Shown: in pieces, positions 1 through 8,865 of the stretch | Layout: the number at the start of each line of letters is the position of its first letter | How positions within the stretch are numbered: the first letter of the stretch is position 1 | Source of the DNA: Rhodococcus_G sp042879035 | Lineage (GTDB): Bacteria > Actinomycetota > Actinomycetes > Mycobacteriales > Mycobacteriaceae | DNA: 64,000 nucleotides | NCBI RefSeq assembly: GCF_042879035.1 | Contig: NZ_JBIAOU010000019.1 | Span: forward strand, 26,289-90,288 | Reading direction: 5' to 3' | The notes under the pieces: generated by a model | Databases searched by the model: none | Seen by the model: only the letters and a program-made list of their open reading frames with translations | What the model was told of the DNA's origin: nothing | Position numbers and translations under genes: made by a program

Positions 1-1
1 G

Positions 2-769
2 GAAACGCTGGGCCACGAAGGCATTCGTGACTTGGTTTGGGAACTCGAACCTTACGAAGCCGACCTGGTGGTTGCCACGGGAGTAGTGGACGTTGCGGGG
101 CCACGGATGGAGATGCGCCCAGTTGCCGGACTCCCACTCATCCATGTCGAGAAGCCCAGCTATCACGGTGCGAAACGAAGTGGCAAGCGGATCTTCGATT
201 TGGCGTTCTCATTGTTGGCGATTCTCATACTCGCTCCGGTCTTCGCCGCTGTCGCGTTGGCTATCAAGGTCGACAGCAGGGGACCGGTCTTCTACCGCTC
301 AGAACGCATCGGCCTGGACGGAAAGCCCTTCGGCATGCTGAAGTTCCGGTCGATGGTCACCGACGCGGACAAGCAGGTGACCACATTGATGGACCGCAAC
401 GAGGGTGCTGGCCTGCTGTTCAAGATGCGCGAAGATCCGCGAGTGACGCGGGTGGGCAAGTTCATTCGCCGTTTCAGCATCGACGAGCTGCCTCAGTTCA
501 TCAACGTGGTTTGCCGTGAGATGAGTGTGGTGGGTCCCCGGCCGCCGCTCCGTCGGGAGGTGGAGGCGTATGACGGCGTCATCCGCCGGCGACTGCTTGT
601 ACGTCCCGGGGTGACGGGCCTGTGGCAGGTCAGCGGCCGATCGGACCTCTCCTGGGATGAGTCGGTGCGCCTCGACCTTGCCTATGTCGAGAACTGGTCG
701 ATGGTTAGTGACGTTCTGATCATCGCAAAGACACTGAAGGCTGTCGTGGGTAGCGACGGCGCGTACTGA
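2..769 (+). CDS. Initiating polyprenyl-phosphate sugar phosphotransferase (WbaP/WcaJ type), 5'-truncated by window edge
   Basis: This membrane enzyme moves a sugar-1-phosphate from a UDP-sugar to undecaprenyl phosphate, the first step of a lipid-linked polysaccharide repeat unit. The frame is open to base 2, so the N-terminal membrane helices and most of the CoA-binding-like domain lie upstream. What remains is the end of that domain (GLPLIHVEKP), one hydrophobic helix (FDLAFSLLAILILAPVFAA) and the catalytic bacterial sugar transferase domain with KFRSM, SIDELPQFINV, VVGPRPP and RPGVTGLWQVSGR. The intact family is about 480-500 residues; 255 are visible here. It leads the plus-strand polysaccharide genes and is followed 35 bases later by ugd. 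The sugar donor cannot be read from this part. Confidence 0.93.
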   Translation, partial: ETLGHEGIRDLVWELEPYEADLVVATGVVDVAGPRMEMRPVAGLPLIHVEKPSYHGAKRSGKRIFDLAFSLLAILILAPVFAAVALAIKVDSRGPVFYRSERIGLDGKPFGMLKFRSMVTDADKQVTTLMDRNEGAGLLFKMREDPRVTRVGKFIRRFSIDELPQFINVVCREMSVVGPRPPLRREVEAYDGVIRRRLLVRPGVTGLWQVSGRSDLSWDESVRLDLAYVENWSMVSDVLIIAKTLKAVVGSDGAY

Positions 770-804
770 GCCGCAACGAATTTCGAGTATCAAGGATCCA
801 AGTC

Positions 805-2130
805 ATGACGCGAATCGCGGTGTTCGGCACAGGGTATCTGGGGGCGACTCACGCGGCCTGTATGGCCGAGTTAGGGCATGAGGTCCTCGGAGTTGATGTA
901 GATGAAAGCAAGCTTGCGAAGTTGGAGGCCGGCGAGGTTCCGTTCTTCGAGCCAGGTCTCGAAGAAGTACTGAAACGCAATATCGACGCGGGCCGCCTAC
1001 GCTTCTCGTCCTCGTATCGCGAGGCGGCAGACTACGCGGACGTTCATTTCATCGGTGTCGGAACCCCCCAGAAGAAGGGCGAGTTCGCTGCCGACTTGAC
1101 CTACGTCGACGCGGTAATTGAGGAGTTGGCGCCGCTACTCACAAAACCAGCCGTTATCCTCGGAAAGTCGACGGTGCCAGTAGGAACAGCGGCACGTCTA
1201 GCAAACCGCGCACGCTCGCTCGCACCTGCTGGCGACGACGTCGAGGTTGCATGGAACCCTGAGTTCTTGCGGGAAGGCTTTGCAGTACAGGACACTCTGC
1301 ACCCCGACAGGCTTGTGTTAGGGGTCGAGCGAAGTGGGGTCGGTCGGGCTGAAGAAGTGGCTCGAGACGTGTACGCGCAACTCCTTGGGGAACAGATCCC
1401 GTTCCTTGTGACTGACCTAGCGACCGCCGAGCTGGTGAAAACCTCAGCGAATGCCTTTCTTGCAACGAAGATCTCATTCATCAATGCCATGGCCGAGGTA
1501 TGTGAAGCTGCAGGTGCCGACGTAACTGTGCTTGCGGATGCCATCGGCTACGACGTGCGCATTGGGCGACGATTCCTCAATGCAGGAGTGGGTTTCGGTG
1601 GAGGATGCTTACCGAAGGATATTCGAGCGTTCATGGCTCGAGCTGGCGAGTTGGGGGCCGATCAGGCGCTGACCTTTCTCCGTGAGGTGGATGCCATCAA
1701 TATGCGTCGCCGCACACGAATGGTGGAGATGGCGCGTGAAGCGTGTGGAGGGAGCGTTCTGGGAGCTCGCGTCGCGGTATTGGGAGCTGCGTTCAAGCCT
1801 GACTCTGATGATGTACGTGACTCGCCTGCACTCAATGTGGCCGGTCAGATCCAACTTCAGGGCGCGGCGGTGACTGTGTATGACCCGAAGGCGATGGACA
1901 GTTCGAGAAAGCTATTCCCTACATTGAGTTATGCGGCTAGCACGGAGGATGCCGTAGTGGGGGCCGATGTGATTCTCGTTCTGACGGAGTGGAAGGAATT
2001 TCGAACCCTCGATCCGTCGCGGCTTGCTGGCCTTGTCCGTCAGCGCAGTGTAATAGATGGACGGAACTGCCTGTCTCCCAGTCTTTGGCGCGATCACGGC
2101 TGGCAGTACCGAGGGATGGGGAGATCGTGA
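805..2130 (+). CDS. ugd: UDP-glucose 6-dehydrogenase
   Basis: Oxidises UDP-glucose to UDP-glucuronate with two NAD+, supplying an acidic sugar for the polysaccharide. The 441-residue length is normal. The NAD-binding motif VFGTGYLGATHAA is at the N-terminus, NPEFLREGFAV and the central helix domain follow, and the nucleophile lies in FGGGCLPKD (Cys268). The C-terminal UDP-binding domain starts near GARVAVLGAAFKPDSDD. The ATG at 805 places the Rossmann motif directly after the start. The product's negative charge fits the two pyruvyl transferases downstream. UDP-N-acetylmannosamine dehydrogenase is a related alternative but the sequence reads more like the glucose enzyme. Confidence 0.95.
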   Translation: MTRIAVFGTGYLGATHAACMAELGHEVLGVDVDESKLAKLEAGEVPFFEPGLEEVLKRNIDAGRLRFSSSYREAADYADVHFIGVGTPQKKGEFAADLTYVDAVIEELAPLLTKPAVILGKSTVPVGTAARLANRARSLAPAGDDVEVAWNPEFLREGFAVQDTLHPDRLVLGVERSGVGRAEEVARDVYAQLLGEQIPFLVTDLATAELVKTSANAFLATKISFINAMAEVCEAAGADVTVLADAIGYDVRIGRRFLNAGVGFGGGCLPKDIRAFMARAGELGADQALTFLREVDAINMRRRTRMVEMAREACGGSVLGARVAVLGAAFKPDSDDVRDSPALNVAGQIQLQGAAVTVYDPKAMDSSRKLFPTLSYAASTEDAVVGADVILVLTEWKEFRTLDPSRLAGLVRQRSVIDGRNCLSPSLWRDHGWQYRGMGRS

Positions 2131-2193
2131 AGTCAACCCTAGGGAATTGGGCGGGGAACAACGCGCACTCCAGGCATCGGATTGGAGTCCAGC

Positions 2194-3276
2194 ATGAGTA
2201 CTGAGATTCAGCCTGGCACCACCGGTGAAAGTGACAGTCGTACCGATGTCCTGCATGTCTCGGAGGCCTACGGTGGAGGTGTCCAGACGGCGATCGGACA
2301 GTACATCCGAAACTCTCCGGGGCTGCGGCATCGCCTTGCAGTCCGTTCTCGGACCGAGCATGATGTGGGTGCCGATCCGGAGGTTGACCTGGTCCACTTC
2401 GCTGGATCAACGGCTTCATTCATTCTGCAAGCGAGAAGGTTGATTCGTGAGACTCGCCCTCGCGTTGTCCACCTACATTCCAGTCTTGCTGGCGCCCTGC
2501 GAATTTTCCGATATCCCGGCGTAAGGGTCATCTACACGCCGCACTCCTACTCATTCCTGCGAAGGGATACAGGGCGCGCTACCCAGGGCGCCTACTGGGT
2601 GGCCGAACGGCTTCTGAGCAGGTCCCCACAGCTGATAGCCGCAATCAGTCCCCACGAGGCCGCAGCTGCGTCGCGAATTGTGGGCGGCCGCAGACCGGTT
2701 GCATACCTCCCCAATGCCGCTGGAGAAGGGCTGCCTGTGGCGTCAAGGGAGAGAACCTCGAACGACGGCCGGCTTCGGATCGTCACCGTCGGGCGGATTT
2801 CCGCACAGAAGGATCCGCTGTTCCTTGCACGGGTTGCACAACTAGTCGATGTGCATTCGGTTGCTTGGATGTGGGTCGGCGATGGAGACCCCGCGCTCAA
2901 GGCAGCGCTGCTGGACTCCGGCATCGAAGTCACCGGATGGGTACCGAACACCGAAGCGCTGGCTCTCATTGCAGGTGCGGATCTGTACTTTCACCCCGCC
3001 TCGTGGGAGGGGGCGCCAATGACTCTGCTCGAAGCAGCGGCCGTCGGTACCGCCGTTCTGACCCGAAATATCGACACTCTGTGCGGCCTGGGATTCGTCA
3101 CGGCGGGAGAGACTTCGGACCAAGCAGCAGAGACAATTCGCAAGTTCATCCGTGACGCAGAATTTCGGACCTCTGTGCGCAATGAATCATTGCGCACAGT
3201 AAGTGTGCATTCAGCGTATGCACAGCGAAGGGCACTGGCTGAGATCTACGGCCGCGAAGGCGAGGGTGTGGCATGA
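2194..3276 (+). CDS. GT4-family glycosyltransferase
   Basis: A retaining GT-B glycosyltransferase that probably adds one sugar to the lipid-linked repeat unit on the cytoplasmic face. The N-terminal domain has DVLHVSEAYGGGVQTAIGQYIR, typical of GT4 acceptor domains. The C-terminal half has the GRISAQKDP strand start and the donor-binding signature WEGAPMTLLEAAAVGTAVL with its Glu pair. I use the ATG at 2194 because GGAG lies seven bases upstream; a TTG at 2182 is in frame but unsupported. The protein is 360 residues. It ends in an ATGA overlap with the next transferase, so the two are translationally coupled. Donor and linkage are not predictable. Confidence 0.9.
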   Translation: MSTEIQPGTTGESDSRTDVLHVSEAYGGGVQTAIGQYIRNSPGLRHRLAVRSRTEHDVGADPEVDLVHFAGSTASFILQARRLIRETRPRVVHLHSSLAGALRIFRYPGVRVIYTPHSYSFLRRDTGRATQGAYWVAERLLSRSPQLIAAISPHEAAAASRIVGGRRPVAYLPNAAGEGLPVASRERTSNDGRLRIVTVGRISAQKDPLFLARVAQLVDVHSVAWMWVGDGDPALKAALLDSGIEVTGWVPNTEALALIAGADLYFHPASWEGAPMTLLEAAAVGTAVLTRNIDTLCGLGFVTAGETSDQAAETIRKFIRDAEFRTSVRNESLRTVSVHSAYAQRRALAEIYGREGEGVA

Positions 3277-4304
3277 GAGTACTGATGCCTGGACGAATTC
3301 TTGAACGGCACGTGGGAGGAAATACCACGTATGCGCGGACCCTGGCATCGGGACTGCGCGACAAGGGAATAGCAGTTGATGCCATGAGATTTGCGTCGAA
3401 CCCTGTAGGTACGGCCGCCATTGAGTCAGCCTATGCGTTGAAGCGTTCACGAGCAGGGCACGTTCTTCATTTCGTTGCGGATACGGGTCCCCTTATCCAC
3501 TCGCGCACGCCATCGGTGGTGACCGTTCACGGGGTGGCTAGTAAGTGGGTTGAAGGAGTCCGCACACGACGGGCCGAGGCGGTGTGGCGGCACCGAGTGA
3601 AGGCCGCAATTGCCAGTACTGCCAAGGTCATTACGGTGTCTGAATCGAGCGCTGACGATATTGCCGAGGTCTTCGGGATCGCTCGTGCATCAATTGCTGT
3701 AATCCCACACGGGATCGAATCTGACAAGTTCGCACAGGCCTGCTCGCTGTCCCCGGAGGTCCGAGCTGTCGTGCCGGAGAACTACCTTCTTTACGTAGGA
3801 AACATCGAACCACGAAAGAACCTAATCGAATTGGTCGCTGCTGCAGGGTCGGAGGGAGTCCGCAAACTAGGTCTCCCGCTCGTCATCGCTGGCAAAGCTG
3901 CTTGGGACGCTGATGAGGCCATGAGCAAGATCGTGGCTAGCAAGAATGTCATTTACGTGGGCTTCGTTTCTGAAGATGACAAGATTGCGTTGATGCAGAA
4001 TTGCGCTGCGTTCGTGTTCCCCAGCAAATACGAGGGATTCGGGTTTCCAGTTCTTGAGGCGATGGCAGCCGGTGCCGCCGTCATTACGACCGACCGCGGC
4101 GCACTGCGAGAAGTGGCCGGCCCAGCAAAAATTATCCCGGGACTGGATGCGGATTCGATCACGGAGACGATCGTCGATGCCGTGTCGGATGGCAGCTGGA
4201 TGCGTGACGCGGCTGGACGCGGACGGCGCTGGGCTTCGACCTTCGCCTGGGAGAAGAGCATCGACTCGCATATTGGGGTCTACAGTTCGGTGGTGCACGC
4301 GTGA
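3273..4304 (+). CDS. GT4-family glycosyltransferase (mannosyltransferase-like)
   Basis: A second GT-B fold transferase of 343 residues. Visible features are the Gly-rich acceptor loop HVGGNTTYARTLASGLRDKG, the inter-domain strand LLYVGNIEPRKNLIELV, which is very typical of WbaZ/MtfB-like mannosyltransferases, and the EX7E signature in SKYEGFGFPVLEAMAAG. It starts with ATG overlapping the previous stop by four bases and overlaps the next gene's GTG in the same way. It most likely acts on the undecaprenyl-linked repeat unit. The mannose assignment comes only from general resemblance. Confidence 0.9.
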   Translation: MRVLMPGRILERHVGGNTTYARTLASGLRDKGIAVDAMRFASNPVGTAAIESAYALKRSRAGHVLHFVADTGPLIHSRTPSVVTVHGVASKWVEGVRTRRAEAVWRHRVKAAIASTAKVITVSESSADDIAEVFGIARASIAVIPHGIESDKFAQACSLSPEVRAVVPENYLLYVGNIEPRKNLIELVAAAGSEGVRKLGLPLVIAGKAAWDADEAMSKIVASKNVIYVGFVSEDDKIALMQNCAAFVFPSKYEGFGFPVLEAMAAGAAVITTDRGALREVAGPAKIIPGLDADSITETIVDAVSDGSWMRDAAGRGRRWASTFAWEKSIDSHIGVYSSVVHA

Positions 4305-5371
4305 AAGTGGCAATGCTGCACGGCTACAGCGCTTCAAACGCAGGTGACGGCCTGCTGGTAGAGGAGTCTATTGGACTCGTACAGGAGGCCGTCGGCACCG
4401 ACGCCACATTCGTCTTGGCAGCGTCGGATCCCGAGAGCTTCGCGTCTTTGGGAATACCCACTGTGAAGTCGAAACCCGGCAGGCGCGGCTATGCACCGGA
4501 GTACCTGCGCTTGCTGAGGACACTGAACGACTATGACCTCGTTGTAGGGGTGGGTGGCGGGTACCTTCGGGCAGGTCACCTTGAGGAGGCTGTGAAAACC
4601 GGTCTGGTCCATGGGCCTCAGCTAATGGCAGCCGCTCGCACATCGACCCCTGTTGTCTATCTTCCACAGAGCGTCGGCCCTGCTAGGGCGTTTGCTAGGA
4701 GACTCTGTGGCATGGGAATTTCCCGAATCGACCGCTTCTTTGTCAGGGATGATCGGACTCTGTCAGAGTTTCGTGAGTTCGGCGTCCGTCGTACCTCTGA
4801 TCTTGCGGTACTTAGAGGATTGCCGATGCTGCCCGGAAATGAGCCACTGCCGAGGCCCGTCGTCAGTGTGAGAGCACTGCGGGGTGCGGTTCCGCCACTG
4901 GTGCTTCAGCTGGCCCGCGACATCGGAGATTTCGACGGGTATGTGCAGAGTGCGATCGCTGGGAACGATGACCGTGAGTACATGCAAGAACTGGGTGCTG
5001 TGCGCATCCTTAGCCGCGAGGAATTCCTCAACGGCGGACGTCGGCCGCGTGTCGTTGTCGCAGTCCGGCTACATGCGGCGCTAATGGCTCTCATGGCCGG
5101 GCACTTCGTTATTCATCTCGCATATGAGAGAAAGGGCTTTGGGGCTTTCGCGGATCTTGGCCTCGAAGAGTATGTGCATAACGTCAATATGTTTGAGCCA
5201 CAACGAGTACTTCAGCAGGTCGAGGATTTGACTACACTGTCGGTGGAACGTGCGACCTACCGATCCAAGCAACGGATAGCATCTGATATCGCATTCACGC
5301 GGCGTATGGAACTGGTGACCGAAATTCGTGAGCTGTTGCATATGAGCCGGCGACAGACTGTCTCGGAATGA
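4301..5371 (+). CDS. Polysaccharide pyruvyl transferase family protein (first of two)
   Basis: Members transfer a pyruvate ketal from phosphoenolpyruvate to hydroxyls of a polysaccharide sugar, adding charge. The 356-residue product has the family opening MLHGYSASNAGDGLLVEESI, a glycine-rich VVGVGGGYLRAG segment, and near the C-terminus VVVAVRLHAALMALMAGHFVIHLAYERKG, the RLH segment that marks the family's substrate-binding part. GTG at 4301 overlaps the upstream stop, and the 3' end overlaps the second pyruvyl transferase by ATGA. No signal peptide is seen, so it is cytoplasmic. Some family members have no proven pyruvylation activity, so the exact reaction is inferred. Confidence 0.85.
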   Translation: MKVAMLHGYSASNAGDGLLVEESIGLVQEAVGTDATFVLAASDPESFASLGIPTVKSKPGRRGYAPEYLRLLRTLNDYDLVVGVGGGYLRAGHLEEAVKTGLVHGPQLMAAARTSTPVVYLPQSVGPARAFARRLCGMGISRIDRFFVRDDRTLSEFREFGVRRTSDLAVLRGLPMLPGNEPLPRPVVSVRALRGAVPPLVLQLARDIGDFDGYVQSAIAGNDDREYMQELGAVRILSREEFLNGGRRPRVVVAVRLHAALMALMAGHFVIHLAYERKGFGAFADLGLEEYVHNVNMFEPQRVLQQVEDLTTLSVERATYRSKQRIASDIAFTRRMELVTEIRELLHMSRRQTVSE

Positions 5372-6459
5372 CACCCATGGTTGATAAAGACAGGTCCAGT
5401 TCGGAAGTCTATATTTGGGCTACTGGCCAGGACGATAATATCGGAGATTCACTGCTACGTAGGGCATATATCAGTGAACTGAGGGCACATGGCAGGGTTG
5501 TCGTTTGGGTCGGCGAGTCGAGCCAGCAATTCATTGCTGGTCTGGGGCTATCGGAATCAGATCGAATAATCGGCAACTACTTCCGCTGGTTCGCGCATGC
5601 GTTGATCGCTGGTATTCGCAGGCCAACGTTGGTGGCTGTCAATGCCGGCGAGGTCCCAATTTCTCGTAGAGGGGCTTTTCGGATGATGACCTTGGCATTC
5701 CTCCTAGGTCCACTTCGAATGAGAGGGGGTCGCGGGGTTTGGGTAGGTGCAGGAATTCCGGTTCGCAGCGCTAATCGCTACCTTGTTCGGCCGTATTCAC
5801 TGGTCGCAGGCCAATGCACGTACGTACGATTTCGGGATCCGGAGTCCGTCTCGCTTGTAGCCGACTCCGTAGAGGTTGAGCCCGACTGGGCGTTCTCGCT
5901 CGGAACTCCAATTGAGCACTGGAGTACGCCAAGTTCACGGGCTCATCTTGCTCTGGTTATGCGAGGTGATCGCGCTCGGCCGAGTGCAGAGTGGATAACG
6001 TGGGTTAAGCAAATTTCCGAGGCGCTAAACCTCAAGCCGATCGTCGTAGTGCAGGTCAAGCGAGACAATGAGATGGCTGAATGGCTTGGTCGGGAGCTAG
6101 ATTGTGTTGTGTCGGTCTGGGATGATAGCGATCATTCGCGTCGTGAGGCCACGGTAAGGCGGATCTATGCTGAGTCAAGGGTTGTCGTCGGCGATAGATT
6201 GCATGGGCTAATTGTGGCTGCGACGGAGGGCGCGGTCCCGATTGGATGGGTAGAATCGGCTACTGGAAAAATCCAGCGGCATTTTGGTGTTATTGGGCTT
6301 GAATGGGTTGGTAAGTGTGAGGGCAGCCCCGCGGCCGACTATGAAGTTCTGTCGGAAAGTGCTCTATCGTCTATGGTCAATCAATTGGAAGTCGCAGTGG
6401 CCGAGGCACGGATCAGACTAGATCGCGTCGGCAATGAAATGCGGGAATCGACAGCATGA
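5368..6459 (+). CDS. Polysaccharide pyruvyl transferase family protein (second of two)
   Basis: A second, clearly divergent member of the same family, 363 residues. It opens with VYIWATGQDDNIGDSLLRRAYI, carries DWAFSLG in the middle and ends with the characteristic RVVVGDRLHGLIVAATEGAVPIGW, where the GDRLHG motif is better preserved than in its neighbour. The ATG at 5368 overlaps the previous stop (ATGA); an in-frame ATG at 5377 is a weaker alternative. The DNA is noticeably AT-richer than genes further right. Two non-identical copies suggest two sites of pyruvylation or a division of labour. Confidence 0.83.
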   Translation: MTPMVDKDRSSSEVYIWATGQDDNIGDSLLRRAYISELRAHGRVVVWVGESSQQFIAGLGLSESDRIIGNYFRWFAHALIAGIRRPTLVAVNAGEVPISRRGAFRMMTLAFLLGPLRMRGGRGVWVGAGIPVRSANRYLVRPYSLVAGQCTYVRFRDPESVSLVADSVEVEPDWAFSLGTPIEHWSTPSSRAHLALVMRGDRARPSAEWITWVKQISEALNLKPIVVVQVKRDNEMAEWLGRELDCVVSVWDDSDHSRREATVRRIYAESRVVVGDRLHGLIVAATEGAVPIGWVESATGKIQRHFGVIGLEWVGKCEGSPAADYEVLSESALSSMVNQLEVAVAEARIRLDRVGNEMRESTA

Positions 6460-7949
6460 CAAAGGCGAATGCGACTTCCCTTGAGGCTGTAGACGGACGC
6501 GAACTCTCGTCTACGGCCGCGCGCGGCGCCACGTTCACTATTCTCGGCCAAATCGTCCGCATGGCCGTAATGTTTGTCGGGACCGTGATTCTTGCCCGTT
6601 TGCTGACGCCCAGTGACTTCGGGTTGATGGCAATTGTAGTTTCACTGGTCGCATTCGGTGAGCTAGTGCGTGATTTTGGTCTGTCGACGGCTGCTGCCCG
6701 TGAGGTGGAGCTGTCGCGTGCGCAGCAGTCAAATTTGTTCTGGGTCAACTCCGCACTCGGCGGCGTGCTTACAGTTGCGGCCTACTTCTCTGCCCAAACT
6801 ATTGCAGCGATCTTCCGTCAACCCGACCTTGTTGGGATGGTGGAGTCACTTTCGCTGGTTTTCGTAATTAATGGTTTCGCTACGCAATTCCGTGCCGAGC
6901 TCAACCGCAGGCTTGATTTCAAGTCATTGGCTGTTGTTGACACCGCTCCTCCTGTCGTGGGCTTGATTGCGGCGATACTTTTCATATTTCTTGGCCAGGC
7001 AAGCTATTGGGCATTGGTGTGCCAACAACTGGCTACGGCCATTGTTGGTCTAGTTCTCGCGGTCATCGCTGCGAAATGGATGCCAGGACTGCCCAATCGT
7101 AAAGGATCAATCCGCAACCTGTTGTCCTTCGGTCTCGGACTATTCGGAACGCAGTCAATTGCTTATGTGACCCGCAACATGGACAATTTGATGCTTGGAT
7201 ACTTTTGGGGCCCGACTGTACTTGGAATTTACAGTCGTGGATATCAACTGCTGATGGTGCCAATCAATCAAATCGCCGCACCGCTCACCAGAGTGGCGGT
7301 ACCGATCCTGACGCGTGTCGTGACTGAACGGGATCGGTTCATGTCGTTCCTAATGACCGGACAGCTTATTGGTGGTGTTGGGCTGGGTGTCGTCTACGGA
7401 GTGTTCTTTGGAATGGCGAGCCCACTAGTTCAGGTGGCATTCGGATCCGAATGGTCGGGGATGGTCCCAGTTGTTCAGGCTCTTGCAGTAGGCGGAGTTT
7501 TCAGGGCGCTCAATCAAGTAACCTTCTGGATATTTCTGGCGAAAGACGCCACGGGAGCACAATTTAGATTCTACTTGTTTTCGCAACCCTTTGTGGTGGC
7601 ATCGATGTTGGCGGGCCTCCCATGGGGCGCGATTGGCGTTGCTATTGGGCATTCGATCGGCTATGGACTCAATTGGCTGCTTTCCTACTGGTGGTGTGGT
7701 AGAGAGACCGAAACGGATATGGCCCCGCTGCTCCGGGCGGCGGTGAAGGGGATCCTGTGTTTCACAATCCCTGTGGGAATGATCAGTGTGTTTATCCAGT
7801 CTCTAGTCGACGGTGCGATCGTTGAACTGCTTCTGTGTTCGGTCGGTGCATCCTTGTATCTAATTCTCCTTGGGTTCGTATCTAGCTACGCGTTAGAGAC
7901 ATATCGAACCGGTATTCGTGCAGTTCGGAAGGTCGTGCAGAAAACATAA
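6456..7949 (+). CDS. wzx: Wzx-type oligosaccharide flippase
   Basis: An integral membrane transporter of the MOP superfamily that flips the undecaprenyl-linked repeat unit to the outer face of the plasma membrane. The 497-residue protein has about twelve to fourteen hydrophobic helices. It starts with the typical pattern AARGATFTILGQIVRMAVMF, followed by LARLLTPSDFGLMAIV and GYQLLMVPINQIAAPL, all characteristic of WzxC/PST flippases. It begins in an ATGA overlap and ends the plus-strand series. The following GT2 and wzy genes face it on the opposite strand, with only 22 bases between the two stop codons. Confidence 0.92.
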   Translation: MTKANATSLEAVDGRELSSTAARGATFTILGQIVRMAVMFVGTVILARLLTPSDFGLMAIVVSLVAFGELVRDFGLSTAAAREVELSRAQQSNLFWVNSALGGVLTVAAYFSAQTIAAIFRQPDLVGMVESLSLVFVINGFATQFRAELNRRLDFKSLAVVDTAPPVVGLIAAILFIFLGQASYWALVCQQLATAIVGLVLAVIAAKWMPGLPNRKGSIRNLLSFGLGLFGTQSIAYVTRNMDNLMLGYFWGPTVLGIYSRGYQLLMVPINQIAAPLTRVAVPILTRVVTERDRFMSFLMTGQLIGGVGLGVVYGVFFGMASPLVQVAFGSEWSGMVPVVQALAVGGVFRALNQVTFWIFLAKDATGAQFRFYLFSQPFVVASMLAGLPWGAIGVAIGHSIGYGLNWLLSYWWCGRETETDMAPLLRAAVKGILCFTIPVGMISVFIQSLVDGAIVELLLCSVGASLYLILLGFVSSYALETYRTGIRAVRKVVQKT

Positions 7950-7971
7950 CGGTGCTGGAGGCCTCGACAAT

Positions 7972-8850
7972 TCAGTTACGCTTCCATGGCTGTGAAACCA
8001 GCTTTCGAGTGGCAGTTTTGGGATCAGCCAGAAACCACCGCGTAAGCTGGCCCGCTGTCGCGAACCGATTGCCGGCGGCCCACTCTGCGCGGGCACGGCG
8101 TGCTGTCGCAGCCATGCGGATCTGATTCTCGCTCATCGATTCGATTGCTAGTCCTAGATGGGTAGCATAGTGCCGTCGAATGTTTTCCTTGGCTTCGATT
8201 GCAGTCGTCGCAGATCGAACCGACTTTCCGCCAGCGAGGCTGTAGCGGCAGGTTGGCTCATCTCGGACGTCGATGTCGCCGATCATCGAGAGCCGTATCA
8301 GTAGTTCATAGTCCTCGGCAAATCGAGGTGCGAGCGGTGCGGGATCCAGCGACTTCGAATGGTTGTATGCTTCTCGCCGCACCACTGCGGCACAGGGTGG
8401 CCAAGGGCCAAAACCTTGGGAAAGAAGTGTTTTCGTTGTAACGGGACTGAATCGGATCGGAAAAGGCCGTTCTGTTCCTCCTTCGGCCACTCCGACCACT
8501 GTTCCCGCCGCGACGGCCAGATGCGGTGAGTCGTCTAGAATGTTGACCGACATCCGTACCCCGCTGGGTATGAGTTCGTCGTCAGCATCCAGGAAGATGA
8601 TGTACTTTGAGTCGGCTATTTCCGCACCGACCGCTCTAGCACGCGCAGCTCCGGAGTTTTCCTGCGTCACGCAGTATGCGCCAGCAGATCGTGCAACCTC
8701 CGCAGTTCGGTCGTCGGACCCGTCATCGATAACAATTGCAGCGGTTGCCCCCGCGTCGTACGCCGATTTGATCGCCCTGCGAATTGTTTTCTCTGCCCTA
8801 AAAGCTGGGATGACGACATTCAGGTCCAGATTGGATTTGGCGAAAGTCAT
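7972..8850 (-). CDS. GT2-family glycosyltransferase
   Basis: An inverting GT-A glycosyltransferase of 292 residues, probably adding a sugar to the same repeat unit. The N-terminal domain shows LNVVIPAFRAEKTIRRAI, the nucleotide-binding VIDDGSDDRT and the metal-binding DXD-type segment IIFLDADDELIP. The C-terminal part contains FAEDYELLIRLSMIGD, where ED supplies the likely catalytic base. It lies 15 bases downstream of wzy on the minus strand and is probably co-transcribed with it. Linkage and donor are not readable. Confidence 0.9.
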   Translation of the reverse strand: MTFAKSNLDLNVVIPAFRAEKTIRRAIKSAYDAGATAAIVIDDGSDDRTAEVARSAGAYCVTQENSGAARARAVGAEIADSKYIIFLDADDELIPSGVRMSVNILDDSPHLAVAAGTVVGVAEGGTERPFPIRFSPVTTKTLLSQGFGPWPPCAAVVRREAYNHSKSLDPAPLAPRFAEDYELLIRLSMIGDIDVRDEPTCRYSLAGGKSVRSATTAIEAKENIRRHYATHLGLAIESMSENQIRMAATARRARAEWAAGNRFATAGQLTRWFLADPKTATRKLVSQPWKRN

Positions 8851-8865
8851 GGTTCCTCGAATCGA

